A stretch of DNA of 64,000 nt from Yoonia sp. R2331 (GTDB lineage: Bacteria; Pseudomonadota; Alphaproteobacteria; Rhodobacterales; Rhodobacteraceae): contig NZ_JBGCUN010000001.1 of the NCBI RefSeq assembly GCF_041103235.1, positions 62,001 through 126,000 on the forward strand, in the 5' to 3' direction. A program made the position numbers and the translations under genes. Under the pieces are notes generated by a model. It searched no databases and had not been told where the DNA came from. It was given only the letters and a program-made list of their open reading frames with translations. This document shows positions 25,650 through 34,460 of this stretch, in pieces (within the stretch, counting starts at the first letter, position 1; each line of letters opens with the position of its first letter).

Positions 25650-26663
25650 TTACTTCCAGCCCGCCTCGTTCAGGATGGTCTGTGCCGCAGCAATGTTGTC
25701 GGCGATATCCGACAGTGCAATCGCATCAGGGCGGAAGATGCCAAGGGCCGCCACCGATGGGGCGAGGCCCACGCCCGGCACGGCAGGGTATTCATCATTC
25801 CCGGCCGAGAAATATTCCTGCGCCTGTTCGGATGCGAGGTATTCAAGGAACTTCACAGCGTTGTCCTTGTTGGGGGCATTCACCGCCACGCCACCACCAG
25901 AGATGTTCATATGTGCCCCGATATCGTCTTGGTTGGGGAAGACCCAGCCGATGGTGTCGATGCTGTCGGACAGATCAGATACATCGCGACGCAAGGCGCG
26001 GGCAAAGTAATAGGTGTTGGACATGGCGATATCGCATTCGCCCGACACGATCCCGCGCAACTGATCAGTATCGCCACCCTGCGGGTCACGGGCAAAGTTG
26101 GCAACAACGCCCTTGGCCCAATCCGCTGCCGCATCTTCACCCAGATGTGCGGTCAATGCTGCAACGATGTTCTGTGTATAAACGTTCGAGGATGAGCGGA
26201 TGCAGACCATGCCTGCATATTCCGGCTTGGCCAGATCCTGATAGGTCATCGGCGGGTTGGCGACATCGTTCTTGTCATAAAACAGAATGCGCGCACGCTG
26301 GGAAAAGGCAAACCACTGGTTGTCATCGTCTTGCAGATAAGCAGGGATTGCGGATTCCAGCACAGGGCTGTCAATGGATTGCAGCAGGCCCAGGTCCTTG
26401 GCGCGGGTGATGCGCACGGTGTCGACGGTCAGGAAGACGTCAACGGGGGAATTGTCGCCTTCGGCTTCCATACGCGCGATCAGCTCGTCGGCTTTACCTT
26501 CGATGCGGTTGATGGTGATGCCGGTTTGTTCGGTGAAGTCCGAATACAGACGCTCGTCGGTGTCATAGTGGCGCGAGGAATAAAGGTTCAGCTCGCCCTC
26601 TGCTGTGGCGCCGGCGGCCGTCAGGGCCAGCGCGGTCGCAAGGATTGAAGTCATGGGTTTCAT
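25650..26663 (-). CDS. iron(III) ABC transporter periplasmic binding protein
   Basis: A 337-residue FbpA/FutA-type ferric binding protein. The signal peptide ends near ALTAAGATAEG, followed by ELNLYSSRHYDTDERLYSDF, in which the Tyr residues are likely iron ligands, and by a second Tyr pair near SNTYYFARAL. It binds Fe3+ in the periplasm for the permease encoded convergently. A TGA-N9-TCA iron operator lies 29 bases upstream of the start codon, so iron-dependent repression is expected. Confidence 0.92.
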   Translation of the reverse strand: MKPMTSILATALALTAAGATAEGELNLYSSRHYDTDERLYSDFTEQTGITINRIEGKADELIARMEAEGDNSPVDVFLTVDTVRITRAKDLGLLQSIDSPVLESAIPAYLQDDDNQWFAFSQRARILFYDKNDVANPPMTYQDLAKPEYAGMVCIRSSSNVYTQNIVAALTAHLGEDAAADWAKGVVANFARDPQGGDTDQLRGIVSGECDIAMSNTYYFARALRRDVSDLSDSIDTIGWVFPNQDDIGAHMNISGGGVAVNAPNKDNAVKFLEYLASEQAQEYFSAGNDEYPAVPGVGLAPSVAALGIFRPDAIALSDIADNIAAAQTILNEAGWK

Positions 26664-26691
26664 GGGGAGGTCTCCAGGTTGGTCTGTTATC

Positions 26692-26706
26692 TGACTGTTT
26701 TAGTCA
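26692..26706. promoter_or_regulatory. iron operator (TGA-N9-TCA) upstream of the binding-protein gene
   Basis: TGACTGTTTTAGTCA is an inverted repeat (TGACT...AGTCA) matching the IRO/Iron-Rhodo-box pattern of RirA-like Rrf2 regulators in alphaproteobacteria. It sits in the promoter position of the binding-protein gene. A weaker TGA-N9-TCA (TGATCAAAATACTCA) is at 26740-26754. Confidence 0.75.
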
Positions 26707-26900
26707 AATACCCGATCAGTGGGATATGGCAAGCCTTTCTGATCAAAATACTCAGGTTTATCTTCTGATCGTATCTGGCGGCGTAGAACGCCGGAAACAT
26801 GCGAAAAAGCTTGAGGAGTGTGACCGCAGCCCTTCACATTTTTCACTTTCCTTATAAATATAGTCAGGAATCAGAACCCTGAGCCCGCAGGTTGTCAAAG

Positions 26901-27329
26901 ATGCGATCCGTTGCCCCTCTCGCCACACCACAAGTTACACCGCAGCCCGTTCCGCAATTTCCCGCGGCATGGTACGAGACACTGGATGCGCTGCGCGTTG
27001 TGGCGCGGCGTTGCCGGGTTGCGCCCCGGACGGATTTGTTCAGGGCCTGTGCGCTGATTGCAAACACCAAGTCTGCAACACATGAAAATTATGCGCAGGC
27101 CCTATTCCGCTGCATCGGCGATGCGATTGGACGCAACCCGGTGTTTTATCGACCCGGAACGACCGAAGTGTCATTCGACGAGGCGTGGCTGATCCGCGCT
27201 GTCATGGCTGCCACCGAAGGTGACGAAGGTAGCCTGCGGTTCTTGGTCGGCAGCCGTGTGCCAAAGGTGCATCGGCGACACATCCGCTTTCTAATCAGCG
27301 GAATCGCGCAGCACGCAAACAAGACTTAG
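26901..27329 (+). CDS. hypothetical protein, 142 residues
   Basis: Unrecognised soluble protein. The N-terminus is Pro/Gln-rich (TPQVTPQPVPQFP), followed by a helical basic segment (LRVVARRCRVAPRTDLFRAC) and a C-terminal HRRHIRFLISGIA. The central WLIRAVMAATEGDEGSLRFL resembles a segment of the 28236 gene product (FIASATEGDREDAMLI), so the two may be distant relatives. It lies between iron-uptake and dps genes, and its stop codon overlaps an Irr-like operator. Confidence 0.7.
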   Translation: MRSVAPLATPQVTPQPVPQFPAAWYETLDALRVVARRCRVAPRTDLFRACALIANTKSATHENYAQALFRCIGDAIGRNPVFYRPGTTEVSFDEAWLIRAVMAATEGDEGSLRFLVGSRVPKVHRRHIRFLISGIAQHANKT

Positions 27330-27341
27330 AATAATTCTAAT
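27325..27341. promoter_or_regulatory. Irr-box (ICE-like) operator upstream of dps
   Basis: TTAGAATAATTCTAA (27326-27340) is a perfect inverted repeat with TTAGAA-N3-TTCTAA, the core of the iron control element bound by Irr in Rhizobiales and Rhodobacterales. It lies about 95 bases upstream of dps and overlaps the end of the previous gene. Confidence 0.8.
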
Positions 27342-27435
27342 AAGTGCTTGCCTCAGAGGCCGCAGCGATTATGTATGGTCCAAGCCAGCCAGCTTGATGC
27401 CAGCCAGCATATTTCAACGAAAGTGGAGACTGGAA

Positions 27436-27906
27436 ATGACACAAACAGCAGCAGCACTGAGCACCGACGCCCAGACGCAGATTGCCGAAGCGCTGAACCA
27501 AGCGGTCGCGGAAACCGCCGTGACAACGATGCTTGCGCAGAATTTTCATTGGAACGTTAAGGGCATGGCTTTTGGCCCCCTGCATGACCTGTTCCAGACG
27601 ATCTACGAAGACCATTTCGTGGCACAAGATGATCTGGCCGAACGTATTCGCGCCCTCGATGCCCATGTCGAAGGTACTTTGGCGGGCATGGTGAAGCGGG
27701 CGAAAGTGGCAGAACATGATGGTCGCGCCAGCGACAAAGACATGATCAAGCTGATGCAGACCGCGCAAGAAACCCTAGCCGCGACGCTTGCGGAATGCGG
27801 GGAATTGGCGGCGCACCACGGCGATACGCTGACCGAAGACCTGTGCATCGCACGCGGCCAGACCCACGAAAAATTCGCGTGGATGCTGCGGGCGCATCTG
27901 GGCTAA
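27436..27906 (+). CDS. dps: Dps-family ferritin-like DNA-protection protein
   Basis: A 156-residue Dps. The ferroxidase centre appears as NFHWNVKG (His) with DLFQTIYEDHFVAQDDLAERIRALD carrying the Asp/Glu ligands. Dps dodecamers oxidise Fe2+ with peroxide, store iron and bind DNA. The start at 27436 is chosen over upstream TTG/ATG codons because it gives the usual length and follows CTGGAA. An Irr-like operator upstream suggests iron/haem-status control. Confidence 0.93.
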   Translation: MTQTAAALSTDAQTQIAEALNQAVAETAVTTMLAQNFHWNVKGMAFGPLHDLFQTIYEDHFVAQDDLAERIRALDAHVEGTLAGMVKRAKVAEHDGRASDKDMIKLMQTAQETLAATLAECGELAAHHGDTLTEDLCIARGQTHEKFAWMLRAHLG

Positions 27907-27933
27907 GTCAGCACTGCTGAACACGATCAAAGA

Positions 27934-27957
27934 CGGGCCGCACTGCGGCCCGCCTTT
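27934..27957 (+). terminator. intrinsic terminator after dps
   Basis: CGGGCCGC-ACT-GCGGCCCG is followed by CCTTT, 28 bases after the dps stop. It may also serve the convergent DUF1289 gene, whose stop is six bases further on. Confidence 0.75.
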
Positions 27958-27962
27958 GCCTG

Positions 27963-28208
27963 CTAGACCTCGAACGGGGGTGGCACACCCTTTTTGCGGC
28001 ATTTCCTGGCATAGGCGGTTTTCCAGCCATCAAATTTCCCCATCTGCGCCTGCTGCGCCATCAGCATGTCAACAAAGGCTGCACGGTGAGCATTCTTCTT
28101 TAGTGACTTGAACAGCGACTTCTGCGTCTTGGTCATGGCGCAGCCGATGCAATGGCCCTGGCGCTTGTATTTGCACACGTCAATGCAGGGGCTCGGGGTC
28201 TTGGGCAT
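27963..28208 (-). CDS. DUF1289-domain protein
   Basis: An 81-residue protein with the DUF1289 signature: SPCIDVCKYKRQGHCIGCAM, four Cys in the order C-x3-C-x7-C-x2-C, probably a zinc or Fe-S site, followed by a basic helix. Family function is unknown. The gene is 27 bases downstream of the 28236 gene on the same strand and may belong to the hemP transcript. Confidence 0.88.
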   Translation of the reverse strand: MPKTPSPCIDVCKYKRQGHCIGCAMTKTQKSLFKSLKKNAHRAAFVDMLMAQQAQMGKFDGWKTAYARKCRKKGVPPPFEV

Positions 28209-28235
28209 CGTTGGTTCCGGTGTGAATGTGCAGCA

Positions 28236-28715
28236 TCAATGCAGCCGGTGCCGCCCAGTCGGCTTTGGGGCCGCTGCGCGCCGAGCGCAAAGTTTCATCT
28301 GTTTCAGCGAAATGCCAAATTGGGTGGCAAGGCTAGTGATGACGGGGGCGACGTCGGGCCGCACCAGCAAGATCGCGATCAGCATGGCATCTTCACGGTC
28401 GCCCTCTGTCGCGGATGCGATAAACTGTGCAAAGCTCGCCTCGTCGGCGCCGACACATTTGCAGTGCAAGGCATGGTGCGCAAGCGGCCGCCGCCCATGA
28501 TGGGCGCATAACCTGCACAGATCGCAGAAGGCTTCAAAGACGCGCTGACCTCGCGCCGCGCCCAATGCCTGAGTCATGTCATGCTGAACAATCGACTGCA
28601 TGTCGGGGCCGTCGCACCACATCCGCAGATAGATCACAGCGGTCGCCTTCAGGCTGTCGTAATCCTGCAAATGACCAACGGCTGCGCCGCCACGCTCTGG
28701 GATCATCGCATTCAT
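28236..28715 (-). CDS. Cys/His-rich hypothetical protein coupled to hemP
   Basis: A 159-residue protein with a clustered FCDLCRLCAHHGRRPLAHH and HCKCVGADEASFA segment (about residues 62-95) that could bind iron, zinc or haem. The start overlaps the hemP stop by four bases, indicating co-translation. A second half (ATEGDREDAMLIAILLV) resembles part of the 26901 protein. No named family is recognised; association with hemP points to iron or haem homeostasis. Confidence 0.78.
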   Translation of the reverse strand: MNAMIPERGGAAVGHLQDYDSLKATAVIYLRMWCDGPDMQSIVQHDMTQALGAARGQRVFEAFCDLCRLCAHHGRRPLAHHALHCKCVGADEASFAQFIASATEGDREDAMLIAILLVRPDVAPVITSLATQFGISLKQMKLCARRAAAPKPTGRHRLH

Positions 28716-28879
28716 TTGGTGAGGATCAATTTGCCAGCGCGGGTGATCCGCAGCACGTAGACCTGACCGTCCAGATCAATGCGCGCCTCTGCGCCGGTCT
28801 TGATCAGATCGCGGGCATCATAACGTAATGGCGCCACCTTGGATCGGTCAGTCTTGGGGGCCTTGGATTGAAGGTCCAT
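28712..28879 (-). CDS. hemP: HemP haem uptake/regulatory protein
   Basis: A 55-residue HemP-family protein. The C-terminal YVLRITRAGKLILTK is the family signature. HemP proteins are small iron-regulated proteins near haem uptake genes; some (HmuP) act as coactivators of haem receptor expression. Start 28879 (MDLQSKAPK) gives the usual family length and is preceded by AACAGACTG rather than a strong Shine-Dalgarno. No haem receptor is in this window. Confidence 0.9.
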   Translation of the reverse strand: MDLQSKAPKTDRSKVAPLRYDARDLIKTGAEARIDLDGQVYVLRITRAGKLILTK

Positions 28880-29311
28880 CAGTCTGTTTCCATTTGTGTT
28901 GAGCGGCCAGACGGTTTGACCGGAACCCACGATTTTGACATGCGAAGACGTCCTTTCATCTCATGAATTGTCGGGCTTCCCGTGCGGTGAACAGGGTGGC
29001 TGGATTGATACTATAAACCTGAGTGATTTAGTCGGAGATGTCAATTGAAACGGGCAGCGTGCCATTGAAGACGCGGAAACGCGGGTAGGCACGTCTTTCG
29101 CAATGCAGCCAACCGGTGGATGCCGCAGAGGTTGATGGTCATGGGGAATGGGACCTATCAACAAGGCCGGTTTGGTGACTGAAAGGGGCAGCGACCCGCA
29201 ATATCTTGTGGATAAGTGGCGGAAATGGGCCATATGAGGGGCTCTTGCGTTGACTTGAGGCGGATGCGGAGGTCATGTTTCGGGTCCATGTGGGAATCGG
29301 GGTAGGCACCT
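28880..29311. other. intergenic region between hemP and smc
   Basis: About 430 bases with no convincing gene. It should contain divergent promoters for hemP and smc. TGAGTGATTTAGTCG at 29020-29034 is one base off the TGA-N9-TCA iron-operator pattern. TGTGGATAA at 29207-29215 is a perfect match to a DnaA box (reverse orientation), though a single box means little. A short direct repeat (GGGTAGGCAC) occurs at about 29081 and 29300. Confidence 0.5.
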
Positions 29312-32300
29312 TTGCGTTTTTCCAAGCTACGATTGAACGGCTTCAAAAGCTTTGTGGACCCGACCGATTTGATTATCGCCGACGGGCTGACCGGTGTGGT
29401 TGGTCCAAACGGCTGCGGTAAGTCGAATCTGCTGGAAGCCCTGCGCTGGGTCATGGGTGAAAACCGTCCAACCGCGATGCGCGGCGGTGGCATGGAAGAC
29501 GTGATCTTTGCCGGTGCCGCAACCCGGCCTGCCCGTAACTTCGCTGAAGTATCGCTGCACATCGACAATGGCGAACGATTGGCACCTGCGGCGTTTAACG
29601 ACAGCGACGTCCTGGAAATCGTGCGCCGGATCACGCGGGATGCGGGTTCGGCCTATAAGGTCGGCACCAAGGATGTGCGCGCGCGCGATGTGCAGATGCT
29701 TTTCGCGGATGCCTCGACCGGGGCGCATAGCCCGGCGCTGGTGCGGCAGGGACAGATATCAGAGCTGATTAACGCCAAACCCAAGGCGCGACGGCGCATT
29801 CTGGAAGAGGCGGCGGGCATCTCGGGGCTATATCAACGGCGGCACGAGGCTGAGCTGAAGCTGAAAGGGGCGGAAACCAACCTGACCCGTGTGGATGATG
29901 TGATCGAACAGCTTGCGACGCAATTGGGCCAGCTGGCGCGGCAGGCGCGGCAGGCACAGCGGTATCGCCAGATTGGCGAGGGGCTGCGCAAAGCCGAGGG
30001 CATGTTGCTTTACCGGCGCTGGAAAGAAGCGGATCAGGCACTGGCCGCAGCCGCCGACCAATTGCGCGAACGCACCGTTGCCGCAGCCCAGGCCGAGAAG
30101 ACGGCCCAGCAAGCGTCCAAAGGTCGAACCGAAGCCGAAGCGGCGCTGCCGCCCCTACGTGAGGAAGAGGCCATCGCGGCTGCCGTGCTGCAACGCCTGC
30201 AGGTGCAGCGCGATACTCTCAAGGATCAGGAAGTGCGCGCACTGTCGATGATCGAGACGCTGCAAGGCCGGATTGACCAGCTGGGCCGCGATATCGACCG
30301 CGAGGCGGGGTTGAACAAGGACGCAGGCGAGACGATCGAACGGTTGGAATGGGAAACGGCAGAACTTGCCAAGGCCGGAAAAGGGCACGAAAGCCGCCTT
30401 GATGCGGCAAAGGCAGCAGCGGCAGAGGCCGCTCAGACCTTGCAAGCGCGCGAAGGCGATCTTTCGCAGCTGACCGAAGATGTGGCTCGCCTTGCCGCGC
30501 GGCACCAGTCGGCACAGCGACTGCTCGAGGATTCGCGCACCACGCTCGAGAAATCAGAGGCTGAAGAGGCCCGCGCCAAGGCCGCAATGGCCGAAGCGCA
30601 GCAGGCACTTGTCGATGCCGAGGCGCGCTTTGGCGCGGCACAGGCGGCCGAGGCACAGGCGGTTGAGACCGCAGCCAAGGCCGATGAAACATTGCTTGAG
30701 GCAGAGGCAGCGCGGGCCGAAACCCAGACCCGCGAAAGCGACGCGCGCGTGATGCGGTCCGAAGCCGAAGGCGAAGCAAACGCACTCAAGGCCGAGGTCG
30801 CGGCGCTCAGCCGGATGGTCGAACGTGACACCGCAGAAGGCGGGCAGGTGCTGGACCTGCTGCGCGTCGAAGGCGGTTATGAAAAAGCGCTTGGGGCTGC
30901 CTTGGCCGACGATTTGCGCGCCCCTGCAGTCGGGCCTGATGCGGCATCTGGCTGGGCAGCGCTTCCCGGCTATGCCGATCCACAGACCTTGCCTGCGGGG
31001 GTCAAGGCACTGACCAATTTCGTGAGCGTGCCAGAGGTGTTGGTGCGCCGCATGGGGCAGGTGGGACTGGTCGAGGCCGCAGATGGCCCGCGTTTGCAGG
31101 CTGATCTGAAACCGGGCCAACGATTGGTGAGTGTCGAAGGCGACTTGTGGCGCTGGGACGGGTTCCGCGCCGGGGCCGAGGATGCGCCATCGGCCGCAGC
31201 ACTGCGGCTGCAGCAGTTGAACCGGTTGGCGACGCTGAAGCTTGATCTTGAAGAGGCCAACGCCAAGGCGGCGGGTATGGTGCAGGCGCACGAAAGCCTG
31301 ACCCGGCGTCTGGCTGACTTGACCGAGGCCGACCAGAAAGCACGGCAGGCCCGGCGCGATGCGGACCGGCTGGTTGCCGACGCCAATCGCGCGCTCAGCC
31401 GGGCAGAGGCGGACCGCAATTTGGGCGCGGGCAAGGTGGAAAGCCTTGGCTTGGCCGCCAAACGTCATGCAGAAGAAGCGATGACCGCGCGCAAATCGCT
31501 GGGCGAAGCGGAAAAGGCTGCGCAGGGCTTGGGCGATCTGGATGCGGCACGGGCCGAAGTCGAAGACATCAAGATGACGGTCGAGGCCGCGCGGATCACG
31601 ATGATGTCTCGCCGGTCGGCCCATGACGAGGTCCGCCGCGAGGGTGAGGCGCGCCTGAAGCGTAGTCAGGAAATCACCAAGGAAATCAGCGGCTGGAAGC
31701 ATCGGTTGGAGACAGCCAACAAGCGCACCGCAGAGCTGGCATCGCGCAAGGCGGAATCCGAAGAAGAGTTGAAAGCTGCCGTCACCGCACCCGAAGAGAT
31801 TGCGGCCAAGCGCGCCGAACTTGCCGACGCGATTGACGAGGCCGAGGGGCGGCGCAAAGCCTCTGCCGATGCGCTGGCTGCGGCGGAAAATGCGCTGCGT
31901 GTCTGCAGTGATGTCGAGCGAGATGCCGAGCGCGGCGCGTCCGAGGCGCGCGAGGCGCGCGCGCGGTCGGAGGCGCGATCAGATGCCGCGAAAGAAACCG
32001 TTGCCGCAGCTGCAGAACGGATCATGGAAGCACAAGAGGTGTCCCCCGATCAACTGCTTGACGCGCTGGACGTGGACCCCGACAAAATGCCGGACGCCGA
32101 AACCATCGAAGCGCAGGTCAATACGTTCAAACGGCAGCGCGATGCGCTGGGGGCCGTGAACCTGCGCGCCGAAGAAGACGCCAAGGAAGTGCAGGTCGAA
32201 CATGACCAGCTTGTCACCGAAAAGGCCGATCTGGAAGCCGCCATTGCTGCATTGCGGTCCGGGATTGCCAGCCTCAACAAGGAAGGTCGCGAACGTCTGC

Positions 32301-32767
32301 TGACCGCTTTCGAGCAGGTGAACGAGAACTTTGGCCTGCTTTTCACCCACCTCTTTGGTGGCGGCGAAGCGAAACTGGTGCTGGTCGAAAGCGATGACCC
32401 GCTTGAGGCGGGGCTGGAAATCATGTGCCAGCCACCGGGTAAGAAGCTGTCGACGCTGTCGCTGTTGTCGGGGGGCGAACAGACCCTGACGGCCCTTGCA
32501 CTGATCTTTGCGGTGTTCCTTGCTAACCCCGCGCCGATCTGTGTGCTCGACGAGGTCGACGCGCCGCTGGACGATGCCAATGTCACCCGGTTCTGCGACC
32601 TGCTGGACGAAATGACGCGCCGCACTGAAACACGGTTCCTGATCATCACCCACCATGCGGTGACCATGAGCCGGATGGACCGGCTGTTTGGCGTCACCAT
32701 GGGCGAACAGGGCGTGAGCCAGCTTGTCTCTGTCGATCTGAAGAAAGCCGAGGCAATGGTGGCGTGA
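29312..32767 (+). CDS. smc: chromosome segregation protein SMC
   Basis: An 1151-residue SMC. The N-terminal head has GPNGCGKSNLLEALRWVMGE (Walker A), long coiled coils flank a hinge around residues 505-640, and the C-terminal head has the LSLLSGGEQTLTALALIF signature followed by CVLDEVDAPLDDANV (Walker B). SMC with ScpA/B compacts and resolves newly replicated chromosomes. The start is TTG at 29312: MRFSKLRLNGFKSF matches the family N-terminus and no ATG lies nearby in frame. Confidence 0.96.
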   Translation: MRFSKLRLNGFKSFVDPTDLIIADGLTGVVGPNGCGKSNLLEALRWVMGENRPTAMRGGGMEDVIFAGAATRPARNFAEVSLHIDNGERLAPAAFNDSDVLEIVRRITRDAGSAYKVGTKDVRARDVQMLFADASTGAHSPALVRQGQISELINAKPKARRRILEEAAGISGLYQRRHEAELKLKGAETNLTRVDDVIEQLATQLGQLARQARQAQRYRQIGEGLRKAEGMLLYRRWKEADQALAAAADQLRERTVAAAQAEKTAQQASKGRTEAEAALPPLREEEAIAAAVLQRLQVQRDTLKDQEVRALSMIETLQGRIDQLGRDIDREAGLNKDAGETIERLEWETAELAKAGKGHESRLDAAKAAAAEAAQTLQAREGDLSQLTEDVARLAARHQSAQRLLEDSRTTLEKSEAEEARAKAAMAEAQQALVDAEARFGAAQAAEAQAVETAAKADETLLEAEAARAETQTRESDARVMRSEAEGEANALKAEVAALSRMVERDTAEGGQVLDLLRVEGGYEKALGAALADDLRAPAVGPDAASGWAALPGYADPQTLPAGVKALTNFVSVPEVLVRRMGQVGLVEAADGPRLQADLKPGQRLVSVEGDLWRWDGFRAGAEDAPSAAALRLQQLNRLATLKLDLEEANAKAAGMVQAHESLTRRLADLTEADQKARQARRDADRLVADANRALSRAEADRNLGAGKVESLGLAAKRHAEEAMTARKSLGEAEKAAQGLGDLDAARAEVEDIKMTVEAARITMMSRRSAHDEVRREGEARLKRSQEITKEISGWKHRLETANKRTAELASRKAESEEELKAAVTAPEEIAAKRAELADAIDEAEGRRKASADALAAAENALRVCSDVERDAERGASEAREARARSEARSDAAKETVAAAAERIMEAQEVSPDQLLDALDVDPDKMPDAETIEAQVNTFKRQRDALGAVNLRAEEDAKEVQVEHDQLVTEKADLEAAIAALRSGIASLNKEGRERLLTAFEQVNENFGLLFTHLFGGGEAKLVLVESDDPLEAGLEIMCQPPGKKLSTLSLLSGGEQTLTALALIFAVFLANPAPICVLDEVDAPLDDANVTRFCDLLDEMTRRTETRFLIITHHAVTMSRMDRLFGVTMGEQGVSQLVSVDLKKAEAMVA

Positions 32768-32890
32768 GCACCCACACCGACCTGAGCGCGCAAGCAGGCC
32801 GGTGTTGCGGCAGAGGTTTGACCCCTCGCGCAGTTGTGACGTTTGATGAGGCTCAAACCCGCTAAGCTGCGCCAAACGGAAGGGATGTCG

Positions 32891-33253
32891 ATGCGGATTT
32901 TGTGGATGCTGGCCCTGCTGGCGGGACCAGCGGCGGCGCAGGAGTTCGAACCCAAGGCCAGTGACCAGGTGCTGGATGCCGCCGCGATGGCGGCACAGGT
33001 TGTGGGTCGCACGCACGAGTTTTTTGATGGTGGTGTCTCGTTCTTTTCGGTCTCAGGCATTTACACCTATACCTACAACGACGGTGCACGTGCCTATGGT
33101 GAATGGCAGCTGCGCGATGATGGTGCGGGTGGCGTCATTTGCACCTCTTTCGAGGCCGGTTTCTCGCGCTGCGACATGTATGTGCATGACGGCACCCGGC
33201 TGGTGCTGATCACCGAGGACGGCACCCGGTTCCCGGTGCGCGCAGAAAGCTAA
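32891..33253 (+). CDS. small exported hypothetical protein
   Basis: A 120-residue protein with a signal peptide (MRILWMLALLAGPAAAQ). The mature part is beta-rich (GIYTYTYNDGARAYGEW) with two Cys that may pair. It resembles small secreted proteins common in Rhodobacterales but no domain name can be given. AAGGGA lies eight bases before the ATG at 32891. It ends four bases inside the convergent transglycosylase gene. Confidence 0.78.
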   Translation: MRILWMLALLAGPAAAQEFEPKASDQVLDAAAMAAQVVGRTHEFFDGGVSFFSVSGIYTYTYNDGARAYGEWQLRDDGAGGVICTSFEAGFSRCDMYVHDGTRLVLITEDGTRFPVRAES

Positions 33254-34422
33254 CCGGCGGACAGTGCTGACAGAAAAGCAGGGGTTGGCCAGGCATCAGC
33301 CGGTAGCCCAAGGCGCTGTTGTTCGGCCTGCACAGCGGCGCGCGTCTTGGCACCAAGGATTCCGTCAATGCCGCCGACATCGTGTCCCAGTGCGGTCAGA
33401 CGTTCTTGCAAAACCATCATTTGATCGCCCGAAAGCCCGGCGTCTGGGTTGCCCGCGTCATAGGGCGGTGCGCCCATCAGCCGGGTTGCAAAGTAGGCGG
33501 CGGTGGTGACGTAGACAAAGCTTTTGTTCCACTCGAAATAGACCTCGAAATTCGGATAGGCGAGGAACGTAGGCCCCTTGCGCCCCATCGGCAACAGGAC
33601 CGCGGCAGGCAGGTCTGCGGGGCCAAGGTCGCCGTTGCGCGCGGCCACCCCTGCGGCTTGCCAATCGGCCACCGACATCTTGTGATCAAGGCCGGTCTGC
33701 GCCCAGTTCAGGTCTTGCGGCACGGTAACTTCCTGCAACCACGGCTCATTCGCGCGCCACCCCAATGCGGACAGCACATGCGCCCCCGACAAAAGCGCAT
33801 CGGCGCTTGAGGTCTTGAGCGTCACCTGACCGTCGCCATCGCCGTCGCGACCGTAGGCGATGATATCTTCGGGCAGCATCTGGACCTGCCCAATCTCGCC
33901 CGCCCAGGCCCCGGTAGTGGTGGCCGGGTCCATGTCGCCGCGCGCGGCCAGTTCAATCGCGGCGATCAGTTGCGGGCGAAACAGTTCTGGCCGGCGGCAG
34001 TCATGCGCAAGCGTCAGCAGCGCGTTACGCGTGTTGAAATCGCCTTGCACCTGCCCGTAATCCGTCTCGAACGCCCAAAACGCCAGCAACACCCCACGGG
34101 GGATGCCATAGTCGCGGGCGATTTGGTCAAAGACGGCGTCATTTCGGTCGCCATAAATGCGGCCATTGTCCAACCGGTTTTGGCTGATCAGGCGCCGCGA
34201 AAAGTCGATAAAGTCGCGTTGAAAAACGCCCTGCGACCGATCCGCCTTGATCACCGCAGGGTCTAGCGCGGCACCTGCGAAGAACGCATCTGACGCAGCG
34301 GCGCTGATGCTCTGCGCTGCTGCCTCAGCCTTTACGCCGTCAATAAAGGCGGGCAGCGGGCCGCCGCAGGTCTGGGCGGTGGTCTGGCTGGCAAGAAGGG
34401 CGAGGGCAAAGGCAAGGCGCAT
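33250..34422 (-). CDS. MltB-type lytic murein transglycosylase with peptidoglycan-binding domain
   Basis: A 390-residue exported enzyme. After a signal peptide (ALALLASQTTAQ) the transglycosylase domain carries the catalytic Glu in AFWAFETDYGQVQGDF and the GEIGQVQMLPEDI motif. The C-terminal 60 residues are a PG-binding domain (LQERLTALGHDVGGIDGILG). It cleaves glycan strands in the periplasm. It is a second transglycosylase class beside the Slt enzyme at the window start. Confidence 0.92.
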   Translation of the reverse strand: MRLAFALALLASQTTAQTCGGPLPAFIDGVKAEAAAQSISAAASDAFFAGAALDPAVIKADRSQGVFQRDFIDFSRRLISQNRLDNGRIYGDRNDAVFDQIARDYGIPRGVLLAFWAFETDYGQVQGDFNTRNALLTLAHDCRRPELFRPQLIAAIELAARGDMDPATTTGAWAGEIGQVQMLPEDIIAYGRDGDGDGQVTLKTSSADALLSGAHVLSALGWRANEPWLQEVTVPQDLNWAQTGLDHKMSVADWQAAGVAARNGDLGPADLPAAVLLPMGRKGPTFLAYPNFEVYFEWNKSFVYVTTAAYFATRLMGAPPYDAGNPDAGLSGDQMMVLQERLTALGHDVGGIDGILGAKTRAAVQAEQQRLGLPADAWPTPAFLSALSAG

Positions 34423-34460
34423 GGCAATTCCTGTCTGGTTTGGCCCAGCCTAGCAGCGGG

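Noticed and set aside
29207-29215. DnaA box as part of a replication origin
   Set aside because: A single 9-base match without clustered boxes or an AT-rich unwinding region is expected by chance.
28961-29233. 90-codon minus-strand frame between hemP and smc
   Set aside because: No ribosome site, no motif, Pro/Ser/His-rich composition; treated as intergenic.
30554-31702. 382-codon minus-strand frame within smc
   Set aside because: Antisense of the coiled-coil coding region, whose biased codons create long open frames.
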